DNA from: Phaeodactylibacter luteus
GTDB taxonomy: Bacteria > Bacteroidota > Bacteroidia > Chitinophagales > Saprospiraceae
DNA: 64,000 nt
NCBI RefSeq assembly: GCF_007993045.1
Contig: NZ_VOOR01000025.1
Coordinates: 1 to 64,000, forward strand
Direction: 5' to 3'
Shown here: positions 9,101 to 17,493 of the stretch, in pieces
Layout of the letters: every line of letters starts with the position of its first letter
How positions within the stretch are numbered: the stretch's first letter is position 1
The notes under the pieces: model-generated
Database searches by the model: none
What the model was told of the DNA's origin: nothing
What the model saw: the letters and a program-made list of their open reading frames with translations, nothing else
Position numbers and translations under genes: made by a program

Positions 9101-11725
9101 AAAGGTAAGGGGCGCCGCTGCCCCGACTTCTACCTGTGGGCTGCCGGCATCGTTATGCGGGATGCGTACTCCGGCATAAGCGGGGAAGGGGTCATAGGAG
9201 ATGCTGAAGTTGTCCGAGCTGAAGCCGCCCCCGTTTTCAAATACGCGGGTCTTGAAAACAGCCTGAAGCCTGCCCGGCAGCGCTTGGTTGCTGTTGAGCT
9301 GCAAACGCGGGGTCGCTTTGCCGTTGCCATCGAGTTGGCCTTCGAACAGAGTGGCGGGGGCAGAGGAGACCTTCCTGGCAGGATCTTCGAAGGCAAAGCC
9401 ATTGAAACCGTCGAAATCGCTGCGCCCGGGCTGCAGCTCCCCTTCGATAACGGCTTTCAGGTTGCCGGCCGGTGCGCCATGCAGCCAACTGGCGGTAAGG
9501 GCCGGAGCAAAACCGCCGGGCTGTGCTTGCAGCCGGCTGCCGCCAAAATCGAGCTCGATCTTGAGCCGGTTGGGCTTGACGGTCTCGATGCGCAGGTTCT
9601 TCTGGAATTGCGCGCCTCCTGCTTTAACGACTGCCCGCCATATCCCTGTAGGCGCATCCGCAGGAGTCTGGAAGTGGAGCGGGTAAAGCTGCTGTAGGCT
9701 TTCATGCTCCGTACGTTTGAGCTGCAGCTGCCCGCGGGGGCCGTAGAGCTCAAAAGTGATGGGGTAGCGGGGCGGCAGCTGCCCTTGTGGGTCTTCCAAA
9801 ATGAAGTGCAGGAAAACAGAATCGCCTGGCCGCCATACGCCCCGGTCGCCGTAGAGGAAGCCTTTCAGCCCTTGCTGTGCGGTGGCCCCGTCTACATCAA
9901 AACGGCTCATCGATAAAGCATCGCCATCTTCCAGGCGGAGGAAACCGCGCTCTTCCCCGGAGCGGGCTACCATCACATGAGGGGTGCGGGGCACTTGCGT
10001 GCGGAAAACCCCCTCCGAGTCGGTGGTGCCACTGCTCAGCAGCTGTTGCTGATAATCATAAATCTCTATGGCTGTGCCGGGCAAGGGCGCGGCAGTGCGC
10101 AAATCTGAGGCGATGGCTATACAAGCCCCCGCATCGTTTATTTTGGCGATCAAGCCTATGTTGGAGGCCAGCACATTCCGGGCCACAAAGCGGTCGGCGT
10201 TGTAATAAGCTGGTTTGCAGGGGTCGTCGCGGTCATCCCAGCTGAAGCCTTCGTAATACCCGTCGAAGCCGTACCAGTTGTCCATGATGCTCTGTATCTC
10301 CCTTGTAGAGGAGGCAGGGAGCGCGAGGGCGTCCTTCTCTGTAGGGGCAGCCGTTGCGCAGGGCTGGCTGGCATAGCCTGGGCGGAACCCGATGCGGACT
10401 TGATAAATGGCTTGTGGGTCTTGCGCTACGAGGTTGGAAAGGTCGAGTGCATAGCGGGTCCAGCTCCCACTGCCGCCCATAGGGGCAAGCTGTTGCAGGG
10501 GCACTTTGCCCTGATGTATGACCCGGCCTACCTGCCTAAGGTCGTATTGCCCGCTGAGGGTATTGTCCTGTAAGAACTGCAAAATGTTGTTGTGGTAGAT
10601 CTTGAAAATCTCTACTTCTACGGCATCCAGCCCTTTGGCTTCGAAAGGGAAGGCCAGCCCGTCTGAGCTGGGGAGGATGACCCCCTGGCCCACGAGGCGG
10701 ACTTCTGGGCGCGGCTGTTCGATCTGCAGGTCCCAGGTAGCTGCAGCGCTCATCGGCTTGCCCATGCTGTTTTGTATGGCCTTCTCAGCGGTCAGGCGGA
10801 ATTGGCCGCTGAGCGGGCGGCTGGGGTAAACCCTGAGCTCGTTCCCTTGAGCCAGGAACCGGAAACTGCCATTGTAGCCGCTGAGGCTGATCATGCCAGT
10901 GAAGTCCTGCGCTGTATTGAGGGGGTCAGAAAAATTGAGGACGATGGCCTGCTCTTCCTGGGCTTGTGCCCGTGCTTGGGCCAAACGGAATTCGCCAAGG
11001 GGCGGCACTTCGATCTGGGTGCGGCCTGAGCCCTCAGCACCCAGTGGCTGCCCGTCCCAAGCCAGGATGACCTCGCTGCGCTGTGCGGTGCGCACTACCC
11101 CCTGTACCGTAAACTGGTAGGAGTTGGGCACTGCCCCGGCTGTCCACGATATTGGAAGGCTCTGCCTGCCCTGCTTTGCGGAGACGGCTTCCTCTACCGA
11201 TTCCAAGCTGGCTTCATCGGCAGCGTAGGCCGTGCCTGTGATTTGCTGCTGCGATAGGTCGGAGGGGTCGGGGCTTTGGAAACCGGATAGGTCCAGCTGC
11301 AGCCACTGATCGCGGGTGCGGAAATCGAACTCGAAAGACTGCGCATCTTTTGGCGCGCCGGGGAAAAGCGCGCCAAGGTCCATCCGGGCCAGGTAGGCAG
11401 TGCCCGATTGAAAATGGGCGGCGGGCTCAAACCGCAATGTGCTGGGGCTTTCCCAGATCAATGCTCCGTCGACCGCCGGGGAAAAGGAGAGCAGGGCAGG
11501 CGCAGCCTGGCCGATCTGCTCTGCTTTAGCTACCTGGCTGGCCAAACGTATCCGGACTGGGCTGGTTTTGGAAATGATGCCTGAGGTGTAGCCGTAAATG
11601 TAGGCATGTACGCTTTCTGGCATTGGCGCTGCGCGCTGTTCTTTTTGTCCACAGGAGCTCAGGGCAGTAAGGATGGCGATCAGGTGGAAGGCGGCTAATA
11701 GGGGAAAGGCGGTGTGCTTGGCCAT
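6149..11725 (-). CDS. Bacterial alpha-2-macroglobulin family lipoprotein (thioester type)
   Basis: A giant protein of 1858 residues. The N-terminus ends in a lipobox (TALSSC), so it should be lipid-anchored in the periplasm or outer membrane. Successive macroglobulin beta-domains include an MG2-like block near residue 630 (DRGVWRPGDSVFLHF) and a bait-region and complement-like middle. The thioester motif CLEQ lies at about residue 1400 within PYGCLEQ and starts the alpha-alpha barrel. Bacterial A2Ms trap foreign proteases by covalent thioester capture and are often paired with penicillin-binding protein 1C, which is not adjacent here. Length is in the usual 1600-1900 range. It appears monocistronic. 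Confidence 0.93.
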   Translation of the reverse strand: MAKHTAFPLLAAFHLIAILTALSSCGQKEQRAAPMPESVHAYIYGYTSGIISKTSPVRIRLASQVAKAEQIGQAAPALLSFSPAVDGALIWESPSTLRFEPAAHFQSGTAYLARMDLGALFPGAPKDAQSFEFDFRTRDQWLQLDLSGFQSPDPSDLSQQQITGTAYAADEASLESVEEAVSAKQGRQSLPISWTAGAVPNSYQFTVQGVVRTAQRSEVILAWDGQPLGAEGSGRTQIEVPPLGEFRLAQARAQAQEEQAIVLNFSDPLNTAQDFTGMISLSGYNGSFRFLAQGNELRVYPSRPLSGQFRLTAEKAIQNSMGKPMSAAATWDLQIEQPRPEVRLVGQGVILPSSDGLAFPFEAKGLDAVEVEIFKIYHNNILQFLQDNTLSGQYDLRQVGRVIHQGKVPLQQLAPMGGSGSWTRYALDLSNLVAQDPQAIYQVRIGFRPGYASQPCATAAPTEKDALALPASSTREIQSIMDNWYGFDGYYEGFSWDDRDDPCKPAYYNADRFVARNVLASNIGLIAKINDAGACIAIASDLRTAAPLPGTAIEIYDYQQQLLSSGTTDSEGVFRTQVPRTPHVMVARSGEERGFLRLEDGDALSMSRFDVDGATAQQGLKGFLYGDRGVWRPGDSVFLHFILEDPQGQLPPRYPITFELYGPRGQLQLKRTEHESLQQLYPLHFQTPADAPTGIWRAVVKAGGAQFQKNLRIETVKPNRLKIELDFGGSRLQAQPGGFAPALTASWLHGAPAGNLKAVIEGELQPGRSDFDGFNGFAFEDPARKVSSAPATLFEGQLDGNGKATPRLQLNSNQALPGRLQAVFKTRVFENGGGFSSDNFSISYDPFPAYAGVRIPHNDAGSPQVEVGAAAPLTFAAVSAQGQPLPNRRLEVGLYRIEWRWWWDNGQDNVSRYNSGTHYGALEKATLTTGKDGKAVWETNVDQWGRYLVRVCDPETGHCAGDFFYAGYPWYGDEGEGYREEAAMISFTSDKKQYEVGQTITLNLPDVKAGRILLSLETGSQVLETRWLDARGGQQQLTFEATPEMAPTVYAHVTLLQPHQSAANDLPIRLYGVLPIRVEDPATRLQPVLAVDEVLRPQQPFTVKVSNTDKRPMAYTVAVVDEGLLSLTRFGTPDPWSHFFAPEALGIRTWDVYNEVLGAYGGQLGQMLGIGGDAAINPAAARKANRFKPVVLHAGPFELGKGERRSHEFVMPNYTGAVRVMVVATAPGAYGNAQKAVTVKQPLMVLPTAPRVLAPNESFTLPVQVFATEEKLKEVQLKLELLSPLLEAADRQQDLAFEKPGDQLATFQLKAKARAGLARLRVTATSGQEKASQEIELDIRNPNPYSTVVQAQSVPPGKSFTFSYEELGVAGTNELSLEVSSIPPIDLERRLSYLLRYPYGCLEQTVSGAYPQLYAGQLLDLSTAQQETAKTNVQAALERVKKFQTGSGGLAYWPGNNAVSPWASTYAGDFMLEAQEAGYPLPAGVLDSWVQYQAKAARLWSPESQEMGLYANGNGYLEQAYRLYTLAKAGAPDLASMNRLKAAKQLPATAQWQLALAYQLAGQQRVALALADGAATNVQPYRELSGTFGSSLRDKALIAECQLRLGKEEAAAALIREIAEQLSSQQWLSTQEISFALSAVARFAKSQQVGAPLAFRYQQDGQPTDAGSSKPIMLIQLKPASGPVKVSNAGTGILFARLISKGQPAQGAEENSASGLTAEVRYTDKQGNRLQPGALPQGTDFIAEVKLSHPAKGGRAYKELALDQIFPSGWEIVNTRMDGLSGAANSNYDYQDIRDDRVSTFFSLAPGSSATFRVQLNAAYQGRFYLPAVSCKAMYDEGIYAQKAGQWVEVTAPAMPYQ

Positions 11726-12288
11726 GGTTTTTGAGGATTGTGAATGTTGGCTGGAATAAAATCTAATATAGCTGCTTTACGCTTCTTATCCAATAGCCTC
11801 CGGCTGCCTGTGGCCCTTTTTGTCCCGGCGCTGCTCATGGGCAATAGGCAGGAGTATGCAAACCTTGGACAACTCATTGAAGTGTTAAAAAACAATATTA
11901 ACTTGCATGTTTGAATGGGGGGGTGTATTTGTATTGCAAAATGAATTTATTGCGATGTCTTGTTTTGTGGGCTTGCCGGAAGTGGCTTGTCTATTCTGTT
12001 TTCCTTCACCAAAAAGGGGCGTGAACCAAATTGTCGCAGGCGTTTATGCTTTCCGGGCTTTAGGCTGGCATCGGACTAGCGCTGCGCAGGGGTGGCAAGC
12101 CCGCTAGGGCCGAGCGGACAGCGAGCCCCGGAGCATAGCGACCCCTGCCCGCAGGCAGGGGTAGGCCCCTCTTTCCGGCAGAGGCAAGCCTCAAAAGGGA
12201 TAGGAGGGCCGCCTGTGTAAGGCATTACAGCATGTAGTTTTTCCATAGTCAGGAGCGCAAATTCTCCTGCACACCTAAAATTGCAGAC
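11726..12288. other. Gene-free stretch with a family C repeat
   Basis: Divergent promoter region between the macroglobulin and GLPGLI-like genes. It holds a family C copy (12016-12178). The small reading frames here are not convincing genes. Confidence 0.5.
12016..12178 (-). repeat. Family C repeat, copy C2
   Basis: Minus-strand orientation. It starts with GGGCGTGAACCAAATTGTCG and includes GACTAGCGCTGCGCAGGGG, the AGCGAGCCCCGGAGCATAGC block and the CCCCTGCC-cgca-GGCAGGGG hairpin. The distal (left) arm is degraded. Confidence 0.75.
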
Positions 12289-13044
12289 ATGAAAACAATT
12301 ATGGCCCTGTGCTTGGCGGTATTAGCAGTCACCGCCCGCTCACAGGAAGAGATCGTCGTCACATACACTGGGCAGCGGCAGTTGTCGCGGGCAGCATCTG
12401 AGGCGATCCGGGCATCCGGGTACACGCCTGTTATTTCGGTAGATGCATACAGCCTCCACATCGTAGGCGGGCAGTCGTGGTTTCAGCTTGACTCTATCCG
12501 GTTTGACGAAATGGAGGAGGCTTATTACCAAAAGTACCTTTGTTGGGAGCGAACGCACAAGCGGTACAATCAGAAAGCGTTTGTGTACGAGACCTGTGCA
12601 ACACAAGCAGATGGGAGCTGCTACACTGGGCAAATTCAGTATTTAGCCCAAGTAGAGATAGACCGCAGCCGTTTGCGCAAGCTGCTGGGCTTCAGCTGTT
12701 ATCGGGCGAGTTATGAGGCAGGCGGGCATTCCTATGAGGTTTGGTTTACGGAAGAGCTGCCCTATCCTGATGGCCCATTTGGGCTGTGGCCCGGGCGGGG
12801 GGTACAACCGCCATTGTTGCCGGGGCTGGTACTTTCCCTTACTGACCTGTCAACGGGCTCTCACATTGAAGCTAAGCGCATTGCGATACTGCCTGTAGCC
12901 GAGCTTCCGGATGCTTGCGACCGGGCTAAGGATATTGCTGCCTTTGACAAAATGGGGCACTTCGAAGACCGTAAACAATCGGGAATAAAGCTGAGCGGCC
13001 CGGAGATCGAGATTGGCAAATGGTATTCTGCGTGGGCGCGATGA
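12289..13044 (+). CDS. GLPGLI-family-like secreted protein
   Basis: About 251 residues with a cleavable signal peptide (MKTIMALCLAVLAVTARSQ). The fold signature of the GLPGLI family is recognisable: VWFTEELPYPDGPFGLW followed by a variant of the name motif, LLPGLVLSL. The family is confined to Bacteroidota, periplasmic, and of unknown function; it typically lies beside a carboxypeptidase-regulatory/TonB-receptor-like barrel, as here. Its TGA stop overlaps the start of the barrel gene (ATGA at 13041-13044), which indicates translational coupling and a shared job. No promoter was recognised. Confidence 0.75.
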   Translation: MKTIMALCLAVLAVTARSQEEIVVTYTGQRQLSRAASEAIRASGYTPVISVDAYSLHIVGGQSWFQLDSIRFDEMEEAYYQKYLCWERTHKRYNQKAFVYETCATQADGSCYTGQIQYLAQVEIDRSRLRKLLGFSCYRASYEAGGHSYEVWFTEELPYPDGPFGLWPGRGVQPPLLPGLVLSLTDLSTGSHIEAKRIAILPVAELPDACDRAKDIAAFDKMGHFEDRKQSGIKLSGPEIEIGKWYSAWAR

Positions 13045-15671
13045 GAACAGCGTGGAGGAGGTGGGCTGTACTGTTGGGCGGATTGGGGTGCATAACCCTA
13101 CTGCATGGGCAATCGCTCCGGGTGGCCGTCGAGTTGCAAGGGGAAGGTGCAGCGGAAGGTGCCTCGGTACAGCTCCTGGATGAGACGGGCAGCAATTTGA
13201 TCGACTTCGCTTTTGCGGAAGCAGATGGGCAGTGTGCAGTAAAGGCAGAGAAAGCTGGGGGCTATCTTGTGAGGATCAGATACTTTGGCTATCGGGACAC
13301 CTTGCTCCGGGTAGCACTGCAGCCCCGGGCTGAGGCCAATGTACACGTGCGCCTTGCCCCAATTGCCTATGACTTGCCCAATATCTCTATTGTAGACAAA
13401 ATCATAGGGCTCAGGCGCCGGGGCGACACCTTGTCTTACAATTTGAGGGCTTACGCCTCTGGGGCGGAGCAGACCTTTGGTGATGTACTCGCTACATTGC
13501 CCGGGCTGACGGTAGACGAAGACGGGCAGGTGCGCGTAGGTACAGAAAAAGCCGATGCACTGCTCCTCGATGGAAAAGACCTGCTCAAGGGGCAGCATCA
13601 TTTAGCAACTCAGGGCCTTCAGGCGCAGGCGTTAGAAGCGGTAGAGCTCATCTTCAATTACCGTGATGCCGAAGCGCAGTTTGAAGGCCGGGATGGGGAG
13701 GGGCAGGTTGCGGTCAACTTGATCACTGCGGAGCAAGGCAGTGGCAAGTGGCAGGGCAATGCCCAAGTGCTCGGAGGGTATCGGCGTGCAGTGCGCACAG
13801 AAGCAAGTGGCTTTAGGAGCGGTGCATCTTCTGGTTGGGCGGTTTTTATGCGGCAGCAAACTACAGGGGAGGGCCCTCGGGAACGGCCTATTGGGCAGCG
13901 TTTGCAGGCTTTATTGCGAGAGCATGAGTTTGGGGAAGGCCTGGTCAGAAAGCTGAACCCTTGGGCAGCTGCAGGGGAGATGGGCCTCGAGCCTGGTACT
14001 GTGCGCAACCACGATTGGCATTTATCGCTCCACGGCGATAGCGAGCTGAGCCCTGCGCTCCATCAAACGCTCTACTTCTCGGCAGCGGGGGCCTCTCGCA
14101 GTGTCCGTCAGCAAATGCTCAACAGTTATATAGGCACTGGCATTGAAGAATTGCTGGAAAAAGAGAGCCGCCCGTTGTTGGCGTTCTTCGACCTTGATTA
14201 TCGGTTGAGGTGGGAAAAGGGGAGGCACGCAGCCGGGCTGCATTTGCCAGTGGGCTACTATCGCCGGGCGCAACAGGAAGCTCAGCACGGTACTTTGGGC
14301 GGCAGCCAATTTGAGCAAAGCTTGTACCGGCGGCAGCCGCGCTATACTTTCCGCCCGGAGGTGTCCCATACTGTAAAGTGGGGCCGTGCATGGCTATTGA
14401 AAGCGGCAGCTCATTGGTGGCTGCAAGGCGAAGAACAAAACTTGGAAATCCGGTCGAGCCTGCCATTTTTGGGTTTTGAGCAAGGGGCTGCAGCGCCTTC
14501 ATATTTTTTCCAACAGTTGCACCGCTTCGAGTCAGCGCGGGCAGGCGGGCAGGCAGAACTGACGAAGAGCTGGGGCCGCAGTTATATCAGCTACATTCTG
14601 GAAGCTTCCAGAGACTGGGAGCAGGCCCGTAACCAGAGCAGCGGTTTTTTTGAGCCCATAGATGCTCGCATGGCCACGCAGGTTTGGCAGCAGCGCTTCA
14701 AAGTCGTAAAAGATTGGGGCAGAAAGGTCAGGCTGATGGGAGGGCTTGCGCAAGCGTCGGTTGCACAAGCTATGGGCAGGCAGGCAACCGCCCGGCGGTT
14801 TTGGCTGCCGAGTGTGTTGTGCTATGTAGAATACTTCAAGGGCCATGCGTTTTCTGTTTCGGGGAGGCGCGCTATCGAATACGCAGGGCTTTGGTACCAA
14901 AGCGGCAGCGCCTTGGTGGAGCGCCCGCAATGGGTACAGGTACAGTCATTGGCCCCGCCGGGCATCCAACAGCGCACGGAGGGCACCTTTTCGCTGCTGA
15001 AGCGGCCTACGAGCGGTGGGGCGCTGTACAACTTGTCCTTGAGCATCACAGCAGTCAGCGCCCCCTTTGTGCAAGGAAACAGTTTGGAAGGCCAAACGGT
15101 ATATGGGCGTTGGCTTTTTGCCCCCAAATCTCAGCAGTTCAGCATGAGCGCCTTCTTTTTGCATTCCCTCCCCCGGTGGAAACTGCAAGGCACCGCTTAC
15201 TGCCTGCGCGAACGAGGCTTCGCCAGCTTGGGAGGCACATTGGAGCCTTTGCAGCGGGCTGCCCGCAACATTCAGTTCAGCCTGGCTTCAGTGCGTTTGA
15301 AGGAATGGCAAGTAAAAGCCGAGGCCCGGCATACTGGGGGCTGGCAAAAGGTGGAAGGCCGGCATTTCTCTTTTGACCAGTTTTGGCTGGAGGCAGAGGC
15401 GGCCCGTTCTATGGGCGATTGGCATGTCAGGCTGGGGTACCGTCAGGGCTGGCAGCGCGGCGGCGGGGCTAGCAGCAGGGTAGGCTTGTTAGATGTAGCG
15501 GTGGCCTACAGCTTGGATGCACCTTGGAAGCTTTTCTTCAGGGGGCACAACCTGCTCAACCTTCGCCCAGCTATACAAACAGAGGCTTTCAGCCAGCCGC
15601 ATGTGGAGCAGGCCCGCATTTTTGAGGTGTTCCCTGGCCAGGTGACGGCAGGAGCTGGCTATTACTTCTGA
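13041..15671 (+). CDS. Outer-membrane beta-barrel protein, TonB-receptor-like, with carboxypeptidase-regulatory domain
   Basis: About 876 residues from the ATG at 13041, which overlaps the upstream stop by 4 bp and directly starts a signal peptide (MRTAWRRWAVLLGGLG). The ATG at 13020 would add seven residues. Next comes a CarboxypepD_reg-like beta-sandwich (about residues 25-110), then a plug-like segment (GDTLSYNLRAYASG, DVLATLPGLTVDEDGQV, LLLDGKDL), then a long barrel ending ...TAGAGYYF with terminal aromatic Phe. No clear TonB box was seen. It is likely an outer-membrane transporter or barrel partner of the GLPGLI-like protein; the substrate is unknown. Confidence 0.85.
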   Translation: MRTAWRRWAVLLGGLGCITLLHGQSLRVAVELQGEGAAEGASVQLLDETGSNLIDFAFAEADGQCAVKAEKAGGYLVRIRYFGYRDTLLRVALQPRAEANVHVRLAPIAYDLPNISIVDKIIGLRRRGDTLSYNLRAYASGAEQTFGDVLATLPGLTVDEDGQVRVGTEKADALLLDGKDLLKGQHHLATQGLQAQALEAVELIFNYRDAEAQFEGRDGEGQVAVNLITAEQGSGKWQGNAQVLGGYRRAVRTEASGFRSGASSGWAVFMRQQTTGEGPRERPIGQRLQALLREHEFGEGLVRKLNPWAAAGEMGLEPGTVRNHDWHLSLHGDSELSPALHQTLYFSAAGASRSVRQQMLNSYIGTGIEELLEKESRPLLAFFDLDYRLRWEKGRHAAGLHLPVGYYRRAQQEAQHGTLGGSQFEQSLYRRQPRYTFRPEVSHTVKWGRAWLLKAAAHWWLQGEEQNLEIRSSLPFLGFEQGAAAPSYFFQQLHRFESARAGGQAELTKSWGRSYISYILEASRDWEQARNQSSGFFEPIDARMATQVWQQRFKVVKDWGRKVRLMGGLAQASVAQAMGRQATARRFWLPSVLCYVEYFKGHAFSVSGRRAIEYAGLWYQSGSALVERPQWVQVQSLAPPGIQQRTEGTFSLLKRPTSGGALYNLSLSITAVSAPFVQGNSLEGQTVYGRWLFAPKSQQFSMSAFFLHSLPRWKLQGTAYCLRERGFASLGGTLEPLQRAARNIQFSLASVRLKEWQVKAEARHTGGWQKVEGRHFSFDQFWLEAEAARSMGDWHVRLGYRQGWQRGGGASSRVGLLDVAVAYSLDAPWKLFFRGHNLLNLRPAIQTEAFSQPHVEQARIFEVFPGQVTAGAGYYF

Positions 15672-15742
15672 GCACAGGTTTGGAGCGCTTTTCGGTTGCG
15701 AATCAACGCTTGATGAACCTGGCTTCTTTACTAAATTTTCAT

Positions 15743-15937
15743 GGGCGCAAACCCAATTGCCGTTTTTTTGCTTGCCCCCTCCGCAAGGATAGGGGCCTCC
15801 CTGCCGGGTGGCAGGTGCCGCTATGCTGCGGGGCTCGCTGTCCGCTCGGCCCTGACGGGCTTACACCCCTTCGCAGCGCTAGGCCAATGCCAGGCTAAAG
15901 CCCTGAAAGCTTAAAGGCCTGCGGCATCATGGTTTAC
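15743..15937 (+). repeat. Family C repeat, copy C3 (full length)
   Basis: Runs from GGGCGCAAACCCAATTGCCG through CCCCCTCCGCAAGGATAGGG, the TGCC-ggg-tGGCA hairpin, GCGGGGCTCGCTGTCCGCTC and CGCAGCGCTAGGCCAATGCC to GGCATCATGGTTTAC. The two ends form imperfect inverted repeats. Non-coding. Confidence 0.8.
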
Positions 15938-15943
15938 ACTCTT

Positions 15944-16030
15944 AGCCCGCTAGGCTCAAATGTAGCGGCTTCTCTGGGGGGCTGCCGGCCATGCTGGTAC
16001 CGCAAGAGGGCATAAGCCTTTGATTTTCGT
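15944..16030 (+). repeat. Family D repeat, copy 2
   Basis: AGCCCGCTAGGCTCAAATGT followed by AGCGGCTTC and a GATTTTC tail, aligned block by block with 142-223. It lies immediately downstream of repeat C3. Confidence 0.6.
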
Positions 16031-16065
16031 GTCGAAACCGCTCTAGGTGAGCTTTTGGCAGGCAC

Positions 16066-16093
16066 AAAAAAACCAGAGCAGGAGTTGCTCTGG
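16066..16093 (-). terminator. Intrinsic terminator for leftward transcription
   Basis: An 8-bp perfect stem CCAGAGCA (16073-16080) / TGCTCTGG (16086-16093) is preceded on the plus strand by seven A (16066-16072). On the minus strand this is a hairpin followed by a U-run. It closes the leftward unit containing the PAS-AraC gene and the small reading frame at 16150-16350. Confidence 0.7.
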
Positions 16094-16149
16094 CTAAGTA
16101 TGATGATTATTTCCCATCGCCCTGAAAGCTTGGGGAATGGTAAGTAGCT

Positions 16150-16350
16150 TCACGGGTTTGGCGCTGTTCCGCCAAGCTTTTTCCGCCCGTTTTTTGATTT
16201 TGCCGATTTGCGTTCCTCCTCAAGGTCATGCATAATTGCTGTTCTTTCTTTGGAATAGCCTGCGTGGCCGTTGAGCAGTGCCTGAATGGGGGCAGGCTTG
16301 CCATTGTCTACCCAAAAGGCAAACCCCAATACTTCTCTGATACCGCTCAT
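16150..16350 (-). CDS. Small basic hypothetical protein
   Basis: A 66-residue frame beginning MSGIREVLGFAFWVDNGKPA and ending in a Lys/Arg-rich tail (RKSAKSKNGRKKLGG). It lies between the PAS-AraC gene and a leftward terminator, so the DNA is probably transcribed. No family is recognised. A second frame overlaps it (16107-16304); this one was chosen because its composition looks more protein-like. It may be non-coding. Confidence 0.35.
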   Translation of the reverse strand: MSGIREVLGFAFWVDNGKPAPIQALLNGHAGYSKERTAIMHDLEEERKSAKSKNGRKKLGGTAPNP

Positions 16351-16489
16351 GATAATGCTTTTTGTTTGTAGGCCAGTCTTTACCGGCCAGGCAATTTTGC
16401 TACAAACAAGTTGCTGTTATTCAGCGGAAGAGGCAAGTATTCGGTGGGGCGGGGGGTATGCATTCGCGAATGTGGAACCGTTTGCCCAT

Positions 16490-17221
16490 TTACCCTTTGA
16501 GGTACTCCTTAGGCGTCTGATCGGTAATCTCTTTAAACACTTTGTAGAAAGTGCTTTTGTTCTGAAAGCCGCATTGCCTGGCTATGCCAAAAAGAGTGAG
16601 GTTGGCAAATTGGCCGTCTTTGATTTTCTCTTTGACTTCCTCGATCCGGTAACGGTTGATAAAGTGCTGGAAATTGCACCCGGCGTGGTGGTTGACGACC
16701 TGAGAGAGGTACTTGGTGTTGGTGTCGAGCTGGCTGGCGACTTCCCTGAGGGAAAGGCTGGGGGAGAGGTAGAGCTTTTCCTGCTCTACAAGCTGCCGCA
16801 TCTTCACGTAAAGCCTTAGCTCTTCAATGCCTTTAAGGCTGCTCGAGCTGTACTTTTCCCGCAGGTCGAGCAGCGGTAGAGGGACTTCCTCGGTCACGAA
16901 GTTCCCATCCACTTCGAAAGCGATGTAGTTGGTCAGCTGTTGTTGGTGGTCGAAAACAGGGTGGATGACAAGGCGGCAAAGGTAGGCCTCCCCATTTTTG
17001 CGGTAATTGGTGAGCTCGCTGCGGAAAGGGACCTTTTGCTGCAGCCCTTTCCGGATGTTTTCAATCGCATCGGGCTCGGTGGCCGGCCCCTGCAACAGTT
17101 GCCCGGGGCTTTGGCCGAGGGCTTCCTCGAGGGAGTAGCCCGTAATCTGAGTAAAATCGTCGTTAACCCACATAATCCGCTTTTCAGCGTTGGTTAAAAT
17201 GACGGCAATGTTGGGGACCAT
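16490..17221 (-). CDS. PAS domain - AraC-type helix-turn-helix transcriptional regulator
   Basis: About 243 residues. An N-terminal PAS fold (residues 1-110: MWVNDDFTQITGYSLEEALG, LTNYRKNGEAYLCRL, HPVFD) is followed by an AraC/XylS DNA-binding domain (about 145-243: SLREVASQLDTNTKYLSQVV, GFQNKSTFYKVFKE, TPKEYLKG). The PAS sequence is close to the LOV/PAS_9 type, but the flavin-adduct Cys position reads GQSPGQLLQG with no Cys, so blue-light photochemistry is not expected. It is a one-component sensor-regulator with an unknown ligand. A terminator lies about 400 bp downstream, past a small frame. Its targets could include the neighbouring helicase gene, but nothing in the sequence proves it. 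Confidence 0.85.
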   Translation of the reverse strand: MVPNIAVILTNAEKRIMWVNDDFTQITGYSLEEALGQSPGQLLQGPATEPDAIENIRKGLQQKVPFRSELTNYRKNGEAYLCRLVIHPVFDHQQQLTNYIAFEVDGNFVTEEVPLPLLDLREKYSSSSLKGIEELRLYVKMRQLVEQEKLYLSPSLSLREVASQLDTNTKYLSQVVNHHAGCNFQHFINRYRIEEVKEKIKDGQFANLTLFGIARQCGFQNKSTFYKVFKEITDQTPKEYLKG

Positions 17222-17493
17222 AAAATTCAGTACTAGGTTTTGTTTAACCTTTTGACGCTAGAGTAGTGTCAGGGTTGAACAAAGCGGAAAATTCTCGCTT
17301 ACTTCATCAAGGTAAGGGTTCTAAGGGCTAAAGACAAGCTTGTTGGCGCCTTTTACACGGGCGTGGCAATTGGCGGAATTAGGCCGCTTGTACGTTCAAA
17401 AATTGTGCTGTCTGGCATTTCAGTTATTAGGAATTGATATATTTGGAGAAAAGGGGGAGCCCTTGTTTTTTCACCACCAAGACCAAACCACCT

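Noticed and set aside
11695-11895. Small leftward frame upstream of the macroglobulin gene
   Set aside because: It overlaps the start of that gene in another frame and covers its promoter region; no features.
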